Shown in pieces: positions 37,612 through 47,741 of a stretch of DNA of 64,000 bases. The notes beneath the pieces were generated by a model. That model was not told the origin of the DNA, made no database searches, and saw only the letters and a list, made by a program, of their open reading frames with translations. The DNA comes from Blumeriella jaapii. Lineage: Eukaryota; Ascomycota; Leotiomycetes; Helotiales; Drepanopezizaceae. A program made the translations under genes and the position numbers. Numbering within the stretch: the first letter of the stretch is position 1; each line of letters opens with the position of its first letter. Location of the stretch: assembly GCA_009599575.1 (NCBI GenBank), contig VWND01000010.1:392501-456500 (forward strand), read 5' to 3'.

Positions 37612-37938
37612 TCAAATAGACCTGCGAGTTATTCCGCAACACTGCACCATTCGAACGCAGGGATAGCCCTTTGGGAGATTTATGCATGTGTATCGGTTTT
37701 TTTTTTCATCGATTGAATCATTCGTTGAACCAGGGTTCTTTGGGTGTTGTACTGCGCATATATCCACGCTGGAAACGCATTCCCAAACGTTTTTGGGGCC
37801 ACGGTCGCATTGAGCCGTGACTCTTGGCCGTGCATTGGTTTCAAGAAAGCATTTCTCGTCAGCTCTAGGGATAGGAACTTTGTCTGAAATAGCCCCGGTA
37901 ACCAAGATCAGCAAAACAGACGTGATACCGAATTGCAT
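37612..37938 (-). CDS. Small cysteine-rich secreted protein (effector candidate)
   Basis: Intronless minus-strand frame of 108 residues starting at ATG 37938. Residues 1-18 form a typical signal peptide (MQFGITSVLLILVTGAIS), leaving a mature chain of about 90 residues with eight cysteines (positions 30, 44, 54, 61, 85, 94, 100, 101), including a terminal QCCG. The even number suggests four disulfides. There is no membrane helix after the signal and no recognised domain. A TATAAAG lies 123 bp upstream on the same strand. The gene borders the AT-rich repeat island to its right. Size, cysteine content, secretion signal and location fit a lineage-specific secreted effector or antimicrobial-type protein, but no function can be read from the sequence. 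Confidence 0.65.
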   Translation of the reverse strand: MQFGITSVLLILVTGAISDKVPIPRADEKCFLETNARPRVTAQCDRGPKNVWECVSSVDICAVQHPKNPGSTNDSIDEKKNRYTCINLPKGYPCVRMVQCCGITRRSI

Positions 37939-38060
37939 GATGAAGAGATTTGTTTTGATAGAGCAGGATGGTGATGAATTGTGATATCTGTGTTCAGATT
38001 GAGGTGGAAAGAATAGCAGATGTGATGTCCTGCTCTAAGCATCGGAGAGGAACCGGCTGG

Positions 38061-38067
38061 CTTTATA
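38061..38067 (-). promoter_or_regulatory. TATA-like box of the cysteine-rich protein gene
   Basis: CTTTATA on the plus strand reads TATAAAG toward the gene, 123 bp upstream of its ATG at 37938. Confidence 0.4.
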
Positions 38068-38279
38068 CAATTTTTTGGCTGGTACTGTACATCGCATAGT
38101 AGTGCCCACTTCTATGTACTGCACATACATACTATGTGACGGCTGGAGTAGCTTCACAGTACCACTCAGCCACTGACCATTCCGCCCCCTCCTGAATAAA
38201 GGGTAAAAATCATGCAATACCAAGAGGAGTGACAAGGGGTCTTAACCAATAAAATGGCGTAGAATCCTTTACGAAAAGG

Positions 38280-38421
38280 CATGTTTCTCACTTCGTGATA
38301 ATCAAATCCGCAATCTCACGGTTGTTACCCGTTACAAGGATTTTACCATTGTTCAAAGGGAAATAGTAGTAGGTGAAAACAGTAAGATGGCGGATTTGAT
38401 TATCACAAAGTACGAAACGTG
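38280..38421. mobile_element. 142-bp MITE-like inverted-repeat element
   Basis: The two ends (38280-38319 and the complement of 38382-38421) match in 34 of 40 bases with a perfect 17-base core, GTGATAATCAAATCCGC. No coding capacity. The left arm, interior and about 75 bp of left flank are repeated with divergence at 39800-39975. Confidence 0.7.
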
Positions 38422-38619
38422 CTTGCTTGGGGAAGATCCCATACTATTTTTTCTGGCTCAAAACCTTTTGTCACTTTCTTTGTCGTAGCATGGATTTTGC
38501 CTTTATTCAAGGGGATAACATTGCTTTCTGCATCTCGTATTTGGGTGGAAAGTCATTGTTCCGACGTCTATGCGCTACTCTGCTGCAGAGAGGTGTTTGC
38601 AAGGGTATTCTCCAATAAG

Positions 38620-38760
38620 AGAAAGCTACATTGCCAAGTATGGAGTAAAGCAAAGGTCTAACAATGTTTCGCCCCACTATTACTTCGTATTGAGTGAAAA
38701 ATATTAGTTCGACATTTGTGCATAGATCTGTTTACTGGATACTTGGCAATGCTGCTTTCT
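38620..38760. mobile_element. 141-bp inverted-repeat element
   Basis: AGAAAGCTACATTGCCAAGT at 38620 and its inverted partner at 38740-38760 agree in 19 of 21 bases. The 99-bp interior has no coding signal. A foldback/MITE-type element unrelated to the neighbouring one. Confidence 0.6.
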
Positions 38761-39799
38761 ACTGTGTACTCCGTACGGTACTATGGGACAATGTCCTTGT
38801 AAATGCCCCCTTGTAATGGCGCAGGAACTCAAAAACTAGTATTATTTCGCCCACGTGCCATAGCATACGAAGTACAAGGAATTCAAACCATGTTTAGAAG
38901 TATATGATGATCATGATGTTTAACGTCAGGAGGCTCAAAGCCAACTCAGCCTCCCGTTGGGCATCACGTTTAAAGCAAAGCTTTTGTATTACGCATATCC
39001 CGGGTCTTTGATTCCGCTGTATCTTAGCTATTTTATGATTTTCGAAAACGCCTTCAGAACCTCGATAGTTGGCGACGCCGAATTGTGTTTGGAACGGTTT
39101 CTTTTGAACGCCGATAAAAATCGGCGCATTTGTTTCACCGATACTTTGTCTTATGACGGTTCGGTCTTTTCTGTTCGCGTATCTTTATCACCTGATTATC
39201 GCTTACGTATATGCATCGCGACACAGCCTCGCTAAGTCTCCTGGTGGGTCTTCCCATCAACTGCGGAGACCTATCACTGTATCTGAGGCTCCTTCTCCTT
39301 GATAACCTCTACCCTTCGTAGTTGTTGGTTGTTGGTGATATTCTACGTTAGAGAACCGAAGTCTTGGCTCCTTTTGTGCTATATGACCCTAGCGACCCTA
39401 GTTGACTGATCTTAGCCTTCGCTTGTTAGATTGTCATACCTCGCACCCCAAGGGGGGACTTAAAAGTACATCATAGATTACGAAATCTTTTTCTTGGAGC
39501 GAAAACTTGTAATGCTATTTTAAGCATACAAATTCTTCTCAATTTCGGTTCCAAGTTAATAGTTAATTTCTGAAGTTTAAAAGCGTTTCGATTACACTGA
39601 TAATAATAATAATTTCTTGCAAAAATGCCCCTGCCATAACACTGTGAATAGTTCGAGCATTATCACAATATCCTCAAGGGTTGAACAAACATCCAGGTGT
39701 TTTAATACGCCTGTAACGAAACAAATCACGGCGTTGGCGGACGGCGTGTATTCTCACCTTTACATACATTATGTTAGGTATGCTACTAACCCTCCTCGT

Positions 39800-39975
39800 G
39801 ATTATATGCCACGACAAGGGGAGTAACAAAAAGTCTTCAGCCAACAAAAAAGCCAAGGATTCTCTAGAAATAAACACGCTTCCCACTCTGTGATTTTCAA
39901 ATTTGCAAACCCACGGTTTTTATCCATTACGGGGATTTTACCTTTATTCAAGGGGAGATGATATGTATGCAAAGC
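39800..39975. repeat. Diverged second copy of the 38.2-kb repeat
   Basis: Shares blocks in the same order with 38205-38380: a GACAAGG/GAGTAAC region, then CACG-CTTCCCACT-TGTGAT and GGATTTTACC-TT-TTCAA. Differences are mostly C/T and G/A. A shorter third fragment (GGATTTTGCCTTTATTCAAG) is at 38492. Confidence 0.55.
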
Positions 39976-40642
39976 CAGAACTGTAACGGAAAGCTACACA
40001 GCCGAACAGCCGAATGGCCGGGCCGTTACAAATTCAATTTTGATATACTGCAATACAACGCAGCCAACGCAACGCAATGCACAGAATTACATTTGTACGA
40101 GTTTGACCTATAATTTCAAAAGCTGAAACAGCGCTTTTAAACGGATTCATTTAATTTTATACAATTCGTGGTACAGTACAATACAGTATCCAAGCTGTCA
40201 AGCTCTTATTGACGTTCGAGAAAGACTAACAAAACATGAAATCGTGATAACACGTGATGGTATTTAATTAGGAAAGCAGTGAACTGGAAGGTGAAGCTTC
40301 CCTGATATAAGAATCTTACCCACTGACTTCATGCAGCTGTCTGGATTTCGGTCAGGTGATATGTCAGGTGCAATCAGGTGATTTGGATCGGAGACACCTC
40401 CGCCCGAGGGCCGCAGACAAGAAGGAACGCTGCAGGCAAAGACCAATTTAGCAACCAACCTACCGATTCGTCCGAATTGGTATTTCCCGCTCTAGAGCCT
40501 TACCACAAAAGTTTCATATTTAAAAACAACAGGTTTTCGATATAAAGCTAATCAAAAGTCCGAACCAGTCGAAAGACTGAGATCGGTCGACCAACTTGGG
40601 TCGCTAAGTTCATATAATATAAAGAAACGAGCCTTTGGTCTT

Positions 40643-40848
40643 GTACAGTAACAAAGACATTATTCACGGTTGCTAAGGGGAAAGGGCCTTATGTACAGTA
40701 CATGTATTGATAGTCTTGACAATTGATGGGGAGACCCACCAGGAGGCTAGGGGGCTAGTTGCCATTGATACGCGACCAAGGAGAGCGGAGCAAAGAGTGA
40801 AAGGGGCAAAGGAATGAATTGTTATAGACAGAGTCTTTGTTACACGAG
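40643..40848 (-). mobile_element. Possible solo LTR or short inverted-terminus element
   Basis: On the minus strand it begins TGTAACAAAGAC and ends GTCTTTGTTAC, an 11-base perfect inverted terminus, about 200 bp long. Its interior block TCCTGGTGGGTCTCCCCATC also occurs with one change near 39239-39265 on the plus strand, so it belongs to a repeated family. No coding capacity; target duplication not clear. Confidence 0.4.
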
Positions 40849-41894
40849 AAGTCAAGTTCTCTTTTAAATTAGAGCATCGTCAAGATTTGATATGTTTAAA
40901 AACGTGAAGCAATAGTTTGGGGGAGGGGGATGGAATATAAGCAATCGGTTGTAAAAATATTATAATTTAATTGAAAACTTGTCGAGCACGTTTGAAAAAA
41001 AGCTATCAAAAGTAAAATTTATCAATCGCATTCAAATACCTGTTTTTTGAAGATCTAACAAGCAGAACATCAAGCTACTGAGGAGGCGTTAAATTAAAAA
41101 AGCATGCTGATTAATTGATCTTCGCAAACGCGAATCCGCACTTCAATGCGGTTTATATTTAACAAACTGCGTGCAATTCTCAAAACGAGAAGCCGGTTTA
41201 CGAAGCGTTAAAACAGAAGGCGTCGGCTTCGATTTCCTGTGTTTCTCGAACCGGTATCTCCGTTGGTTGTTGAATTGTATTTGATTCGAGATGGAAAAGG
41301 GCAGGGGAGTTCGCTACGCATATGGAAGGGGCCGCATACACGCCTTTGGCACCTCGGCTTACCTGCTTCTGACTTTGTTCTGGAAATCTAGAGAAAAATA
41401 AGCAGGCTTCGAGATACTCCGGGGCTGTACAAAATACATCACCGGGTATGATTGCTTTGCTTTGCTATGCTTTGTTTTCTTCTCTTTTGCTTGTTCTGTG
41501 TACTGTACATAGGTACTGTACATATCGAGTTACGCGAGTAGGTGGATCAGCGGATAGATAGACAACAGCATATTTCTGCAGGAGATTTAGAATCCCCATG
41601 GAACGTTGGTTCTAAAATCTTACGGCGGGCTCTGGTTTGATCTGGAACCGGAAATGGACTTGGACTTGGACTTGGAGCAGCGGTTTTGGTACGGTGAGGA
41701 GGAGGGCGTTTTTCGTCCAGGTAAATAAACAAAGCTATAATGAAAATAAAATAAATCATTTTCCGGGATCCAGATTCGTGGTCTAGGATTATAGAGGTCT
41801 TTGGAAAAGAAGGAGGGCATGAGTAGCACTGTACCTAGATTGTTGCGATATGTATTTCTTATGAAAGTTGATATAGAATTATTTACCTAGCCAA

Positions 41895-41932
41895 CCCCCC
41901 CCCCCCCCCCCAAAAAAAGGGGGGGGGGGGGG
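41895..41932. repeat. Homopolymer hairpin C17-A7-G14
   Basis: Seventeen C, seven A and fourteen G follow each other without interruption, a perfect 14-bp G:C stem with a short loop. Confidence 0.95.
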
Positions 41933-42585
41933 TGGTATAATACATAGAAAAAAAAGAAAAGTGAACCGCGATATGCATCGCCAGGATTTTATGAATTCTT
42001 TTTTTCCCCCATCCCATCTTGTATTCAGCGCCATGATCGCTATTTTTTATTATCGACGTCAGCATCAGTTCTACGTACCTTTTTTATGTACCTCTTTATG
42101 TACCTCCTATGTACCATCCATCCCTTTGCCCACCCATCTATCTATCTACCCAGCGCTGATCAGGATCTTCAGGCTTTGAAAAGTCTCGTTCTCTCCCCTT
42201 CCTAGGTATGCAGTCATTCACTCCCGCACATCTTCAACCTTTCCATGTATCCATGCATCCATGCTCAACGCTTATATTACAATACGAAATATCGTTACCC
42301 AGTTCTCAGCCCGTCTCAATCCCACCTTCATCGACTCTGGCTTAGGCAAGTAAGTACGTGAGATCGAAATCACACGTGGGATAGAGAAGCATCGCGTTTT
42401 TACGCATCGCATCGTTTCGGCGAACTTCAAAGCATCGCAAAAACAACCTCCCCTAAGTCCCCAATACGCAGAGAGCGCCTCCCAGAACGCCTTGCGATGC
42501 GCATCAATACGATTTCGAGAAAACCAAGGAGGACTCGCGTGACGGCGAAAAATAGACTCGGAAAGCGTAGCAAGAAAAAAGTCGA

Positions 42586-44684
42586 TCACGGCTGCATGAG
42601 ACCCTTCTCGGCGTCCGGGCCACCGACGTAGCTGCCTTGGACGGCGGAGTCGTGCTTGCTGCTTGCGCCGGCGTTGTGGCTGCCGGGCGTGTCGGTGTCA
42701 TTGTCGGAGAGGCTGCGTGGGGAGAGGTTGCGGGGGTGGGTTCCGGTGGTGGGTTTTTCTTCGTGCCAGAAATCTTTTTTTCTGTCGGGTCTTTTGTCAG
42801 TCGCACATGCGTTTGGTGGGGGGGGGGGGGGGGGGGGGGGTTGGAAGAGCTGTATTGTGTGCAAAGAAAGGAAAGAAAGAGAAAAAAAAGGATCAAAATA
42901 TACCCCTTGTAGAGTCTCACGAGCCAAGGAGGAAGAACACCGCCCTTGATCTTGTAAGTCCAGGGCTCCTTGAACTCCTTGTTGACAGCCTTGATTCTCC
43001 CGTTGCTTGCCAGCTCGATCAGCCACACCGTCGTGTTAATCATGATGTACGAGACGAGACCGGCGATCAGGCCGTACGCGATGCTGTAGGTGAACGGCAT
43101 GACGGCAATGGTGATGAAAGCCGGCAGGGAATCGCCGATGTACTTCCAGTTGATGTCCTTGGCAGAGGAGGCCATCATGGAACCGACGATGATGAGGGTG
43201 CAGCCGGTAGCCCACGGAGGAATGGAGGCGAATATGGGCGCGAAGAAGACGCTGATGAAGAAGCAGAGTCCGGTGACCATGGATGTGATGCCCGTCTTAC
43301 CGCCTTCGGAGATACCGGCGCCGGACTCGATGAAGGCCGTGACGGGCGAGAGACCGAAGAGCGAGCCGATGGAGATGCTAATGGCTGATGGATGTCAGCG
43401 TTGCATCCATGCAAGGGCCGAGGAAGGAAACTCAATCCTACCATCCACAAGGTACGCAACCGCGGAGCCCTCGAAATCCTGAGTCTCCTCGTCGATCGCG
43501 CCGGAGAAGCGAGCCATCGAGTACAGGGTGGCCGTAGCATCCAGGATATCTACGTAGAGGAAGGTGAGGAAGGCAAGGCTGAACTGGGCTGTGGCACCGC
43601 TCAGATTCCACTGGTTCACCCCGAGCGTGTTCTCGATGGGGTGGAACGTGACCACCTTTTTGAAAAAGTTGAAGTTGGCGTCGCCGACGGCCGTGTCGGG
43701 GAAGTAGGTGACGGTGGTACCTCGTGGCCACGAGATGATGGAGACGAGCAAGATACCGGCGATGATGGCGCCCTTGACCCGGTACAGCATGAGCATCGCC
43801 GTCAGGAAGCCACCACAGAAGATGCCGATCCAGAGGGTGTGGGAGCGCATCTTCTCCGAGGTCGGGCAGACACCACTGTTGGCGTTGAGGACAGCTTGGG
43901 AACAGCCTGCAAGCTCCAACGGGGTGGACGTCGCGCCGACGACGGCACCGATTCCTGCGCTGTAGGTCAAACCGATGATGGCTGGTCTCCGTTAGCGCAG
44001 GCTCCTTCCTACACGAGAAGGGCCCGACCCGAGACTTACTCAGGTAGAGACCAATGCCGACACCCGCGCCCAGCTTGATGGAGGCAGGGATCGCCCGGGC
44101 GAGCCATTGTCGCAGGCCCAAGAGCGAGAGTCCAAAGAACACAAAGCCCTCGATGAAGATGGCTGTCAAGGCGAGCTCGTACGTGACGGGTCCAAAGCCG
44201 TAGGGTCCCACGACGGTGTAGGCAAAGTAGGCGTTCAAGCCCATGCCGGGGGCGAGCGCCACGGGCATGTTGGCCAAGAGACCCATGCAAAAGGTGGCCA
44301 GCGCGGCGATGGCGGCCGTGCCGGTGATGAAGTCCCGGGTGACGCGAGCCAGACAGAGACCATACTCCTCTTGCAGAGGGCAGTTGAAAGGCGTCTCGTC
44401 TGGGCCGAGGACACAGGGTCCACAGGGACCGCCGGAGGCCGTGAGGATGTTGGCATTGACCTGGCGCGCTGTTAGCCGCGGCCTCCCTTCCCGTCGCCTG
44501 TTCCCGGGCAGCTACAGACCGAGATGATGTAGGCCATGGCGAAGAAGGTTGCCAAACCGGCGCGAATCTCCGTCAGGAATCGCGCGCCCTCTCTCTCCTT
44601 GGGATGGCCGGAGCCCTGGAGTCGAAAGCGGCGGCCGACGAGGCTGGTGGCGACGGCGTCATTGACGCGCTTGGTGAGGCCCAT
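42586..44684 (-). CDS. azgA: AzgA-type purine (adenine/hypoxanthine/guanine) transporter
   Basis: Minus-strand exons 44520-44684, 44040-44460, 43442-43981, 42904-43384, 42586-42781 encode 600 residues; introns of 59, 58, 57 and 122 bp have matching phases. Hallmarks of the AzgA/NAT-fold family are present: ATFFAMAYIISVNANILT near residue 50, the ALAPGMGLNAYFAYTVVG block, GLYLTIIGLTYSAGIG, DILDATATLYSMARF, and the signature SPVTAFIESGAGISEGGKTG. About 12-14 hydrophobic helices are expected. AzgA is a plasma-membrane proton symporter for adenine, hypoxanthine and guanine in Aspergillus. The C-terminal cytosolic tail is polar (SLSDNDTDTPG). The last intron carries a 23-base poly-C run (sense strand). 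Confidence 0.94.
42818..42840. repeat. 23-bp poly-G (plus strand) run inside azgA intron 4
   Basis: Uninterrupted G homopolymer within the 122-bp intron 42782-42903, read as poly-C in the azgA transcript. Confidence 0.95.
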
Positions 44685-44773
44685 GATGGAGGAGCCGGTC
44701 AACAAACGGCAGAGGTTGATGGCGAAGGACGTCTGCCCGAACAGCGTCGGCCGGCTCGCTGGGCGACGGGCGC

Positions 44774-44863
44774 CCTTATACCTACCGTACTGGAGGTCCT
44801 GTGTGCGGCACAAGACCAGGCTTTATCTCGTCGGCAGGCGTCGCTTCGTCTATAAGTGATAAG
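44774..44863 (-). promoter_or_regulatory. azgA promoter elements: TATA-like box and two GATA sites
   Basis: Reading toward azgA, TATAAGG lies at 44774-44780, about 90 bp before the ATG. GATA cores lie at 44823-44828 (AGATAA on the minus strand) and 44858-44863 (TGATAAG on the plus strand), 139-180 bp upstream. Paired HGATAR sites are the known binding pattern of the nitrogen regulator AreA/NIT2, which controls purine-use genes in Aspergillus. Regulation here is inferred. Confidence 0.45.
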
Positions 44864-44944
44864 AGTCCTTGGTGCAGTAGGCCGTTGCCAGCTCCGCTTG
44901 GCGTACCGACCAGACCCGGGCCGAATGTGGTTCGAGAAGGACGG

Positions 44945-45215
44945 AAGAAGAAGCTCGATCGGGGTGCGTCCGAAGGTGGCGGGGGGAGGGGGGAGGGGGG
45001 GGGGAGGGAGAGGGGGAGAGGAAGAGTGAGAAGGAGAGGGAGAAGGAAAAAGAGAAGGTGAAAGAGAAGGAGAAGGAGAAGGAGAAGGAGAAGATAGAAG
45101 TTCCCAGTTGGAAGCGAGAGAGAGAGAGCGGAGAAAGTGGTAAAAGAGAAGAGAGAGAGAGAAGAGAGAAGAGAGAGTGAAGAGACAAGAGAGGAGAGAG
45201 AGAGAGAGAGAGATG
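44945..45215. repeat. 270-bp polypurine (GA-rich) tract
   Basis: Almost uninterrupted G/A on the plus strand, with GGGGGGGGGGAGGGAG, (GAGAAG)n and (GAGA)n sections, upstream of azgA. The sequence type can form triplex DNA. Confidence 0.9.
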
Positions 45216-46870
45216 TCGGCTTTCGCTTTCACTCCGGCATCGACTTCACCGGAAAGGCAGCAAGTTGATCCGGGTCGGGCGATGGATAATCCGAAGTCGG
45301 CAAGCGCAGTCGGTAAGTAGTAAGTAAACAGTTCAGTCAGTACATACAGTACGTGTGGCCAACGCCAAGTGCAAGCAAGCATTGTGCCTCTGACGAAGGA
45401 TCCTGCAATCTGACGGCCTCTTCTCATCCATACAGCGAAGAGGATGCGTGCCAGGCGGAACAGCAAAGGGGCAAAGAACAAGCACGTAAGCACGTAAGCG
45501 TGTACGCAAGCAAGCAAGCAAGCAAGCATTTACAACGCAAACCGCCATCAAAAACACACCCCATCTAACATGCCTTCAGGTACGTCTCACCACGCCATCA
45601 AACAACCACAACAGCCGAAAACACCATGCATGCATGCATGCGAGGGAGGGCAAGAATCTGAAAGGACCACACCAAAACTTGAATCTGGACCCCGCCCGAC
45701 GGAGCTCTCCCCCTTCGTACCTAGACGCCCGTGTGGGCGTGGTGTGTGGAGACCCAGAAGGTGGGATGCACCGCAGCATCGGACATTCTCGATGGGGCAA
45801 CACTGGACGACAAAGCTGGCATGCGGCTTATGTTGCGGTGTGGGAAATACTGATCATACCTACTGGACCGACTGGGCCGACTGGACCTAGGCACCCTATG
45901 TATGCAGAGACGCAGCTATGCAGGTGCCGCCGCCGCCTCTCTCTGTCTCTCTCTTGCTCGCGCGCGGCCGGGGTCTGGAAGGGTCGGGTGAATGCCAGCT
46001 GAACAGCCAACTTCCACGCCTGGCGCGTGGGTGGAATGGTGGAATGGTGGGATGGAAGAGGGTTCGGCTGCCATTGGAAGCTGGCCCTGACGACGGCTGG
46101 AAGTAGGTTAGCAGAGAAAGACGCTTGATGTCTGACGCAGCCGTAAGTGCCTCGTATGGATCCTGCTGCTTGGTACGAATGGAAAGGTGGAATGGCCTGG
46201 GCGTGGGAGTGGAAATGGAAGTGGCCGATGTTTGCCGGGTGGGTGAGAACGAGAAGATGACGGGGAGATCCGGATGTAGCCGCCGTGAGGGTCTGCTCCC
46301 CTGCCGAGGCATCGAGCTTTGACTTGCTTTGCAAGCGTCTCGAAATCGATATCGATGTCGACAAAAGTCGCCGAGGACGATTTGTCGACGAGGTTGGCGC
46401 CGTGAGACAAGAGGGTTCCGTTTGCCACAAGCTTTCCATCACGTGGAACGTCGAAGTGCAACAGGCCGAGGTCTTGCTCCATGGACCCATATCGGTTTCC
46501 AGCCTTTCGTTGGAAAAAATGCTTACAATGTCTTGGTTGGCCAAGTCATATTTACGAATACCGGTAAACCAACACATAAGCGATTCTGGAAGCTTATGAG
46601 TGTTGACGAGATAGTGCTGTACATACTACAGTGAACTCCCTCTTCCAAATGTAAACAAAGTTGCCTTACTAAGCGAATCCCGGCTGGCCCCTCAGCCTCG
46701 TGCACCAACTCCACTTTTTAATTTTCCTTCGTCTCTGACCGCAGCCTCGCCAAAATAAATTCCTCAAGCAAAGCAACCTCACCCTATCCCGTCCCCTAAC
46801 TTCCTCCCCACGCACCCCAACCTCACCTCGACTTACTTATACAACGACAGCAGAGAAGAACAGAGAAAGG

Positions 46871-47741
46871 ATGAACGGACCATTATCGAACCGGTTCGGT
46901 GGCGGCGAAAGCGCGGAAGAGGAGCAGGCCAGGATGATGGCGCAGAGTGTACGTGTTGATCTCTCTTCTACGCCCGGCAGCATTGGGGAAGCATGCGAAA
47001 GAAGGATGAGGTGGATATCAGCTTGGGGGAAGGCCGCTGTGAGGAGCCTGGGGATTGGAGTGCGAAAGGGCACCGATGATGACGGAGGAGCAATCACCAG
47101 CACAGCAAGCGGGAAAGACGAGGAGTCGGGAGCGTTCAATGCAACAAGCTGGATGAACCGCGCGCTGACGTGCTTCCTCGCGCCAAAATACAGATGCAGA
47201 AGATGATGGAGTCCTGTCCCGGCAAGTCGGTCGTCTCGGGCGTGATGGGCTTCGCTCTCGGCGGCGTGTTTGGCCTCTTCATGGCTTCTGTACGTCTCTT
47301 CCCCCTCCCCCTTCTTCCCACTAAAACTCATTCTCTATCCCAACCCCTATCCCAAATCCCAAAAACAAACACTAACACACAAACCCCACGCAGATGCAAT
47401 ACGACACGCCGCTGCACACGCCCGGCGGGGCCGCCGACGCCATCAAGTCGCTGCCCCTGCGGCAGCAACTGAAGGCCGGCCTGCGCGACATGGGCGCGCG
47501 CTCGTACTCGTCGGCGCGCAACTTCGGCAAGGTCGGCGCCATCTTCTCCGGCACCGAGTGCTGCATCGAGGGCTTCCGCGCGCGCAACGACCTGCTGAAC
47601 GGCGTGCTGGCCGGCTGCATCACGGGCGGCGCGCTCGCGGCACCGGCGGGGCCGCAGGCGGCGGCGTTTGGCTGCGCCGGCTTTGCGGCCTTTTCGGCCG
47701 CCATTGATGCCTACATGAGGAGGCCGAGTGAGAGTGATTAG
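46871..47741 (+). CDS. tim22: Mitochondrial inner membrane translocase subunit TIM22
   Basis: Exons 46871-46948, 47194-47289, 47394-47741 (introns 245 and 104 bp, phase 0) encode 173 residues. The Tim17/22/23 fold is evident: [20 protein letters not shown] forms the first helix, [20 protein letters not shown] the second/third region with the conserved cysteine pair, and [20 protein letters not shown] then [19 protein letters not shown] the last helices. Length matches yeast Tim22 (about 200). TIM22 forms the twin-pore carrier translocase that inserts metabolite carriers into the inner membrane. The first intron is long for this genome; exon 3 is strongly GC-rich. Confidence 0.95.

Larger units (their letters stand above)
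37939..42585. other. AT-rich, repeat-bearing gene-poor island
   Basis: 4.6 kb without a supportable gene. It contains at least two short inverted-repeat elements (38280-38421, 38620-38760), a diverged second copy of the first (39800-39975), a solo-LTR-like pair of related fragments (39240-39290 and 40643-40848), AT-rich stretches (39480-39620, 40860-41200), several GTACAGTAC motifs (40169, 40690, 41500) and a C17-A7-G14 hairpin (41895-41932). The composition resembles decayed transposon DNA. Confidence 0.65.
44685..46870. other. Intergenic region with polypurine tract and unassigned open frames
   Basis: Includes the azgA promoter, a polypurine tract (44945-45215), AAGC and GCAT microsatellites near 45500-45530 and 45622-45641, and overlapping open frames on both strands at 45.8-46.6 kb with no domain I recognise. 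Confidence 0.55.

Noticed and set aside
38957..39235. 92-residue plus-strand frame in the repeat island
   Set aside because: No family, no promoter, surrounded by repeat DNA; may be transposon scrap.
42663..43388. 241-residue plus-strand frame
   Set aside because: Antisense to azgA exons and its poly-G intron.
45828..46577. 249-residue minus-strand frame and overlapping frames on both strands
   Set aside because: Low-complexity composition and no recognisable domain; competing frames on either strand look equally plausible, so none is called.
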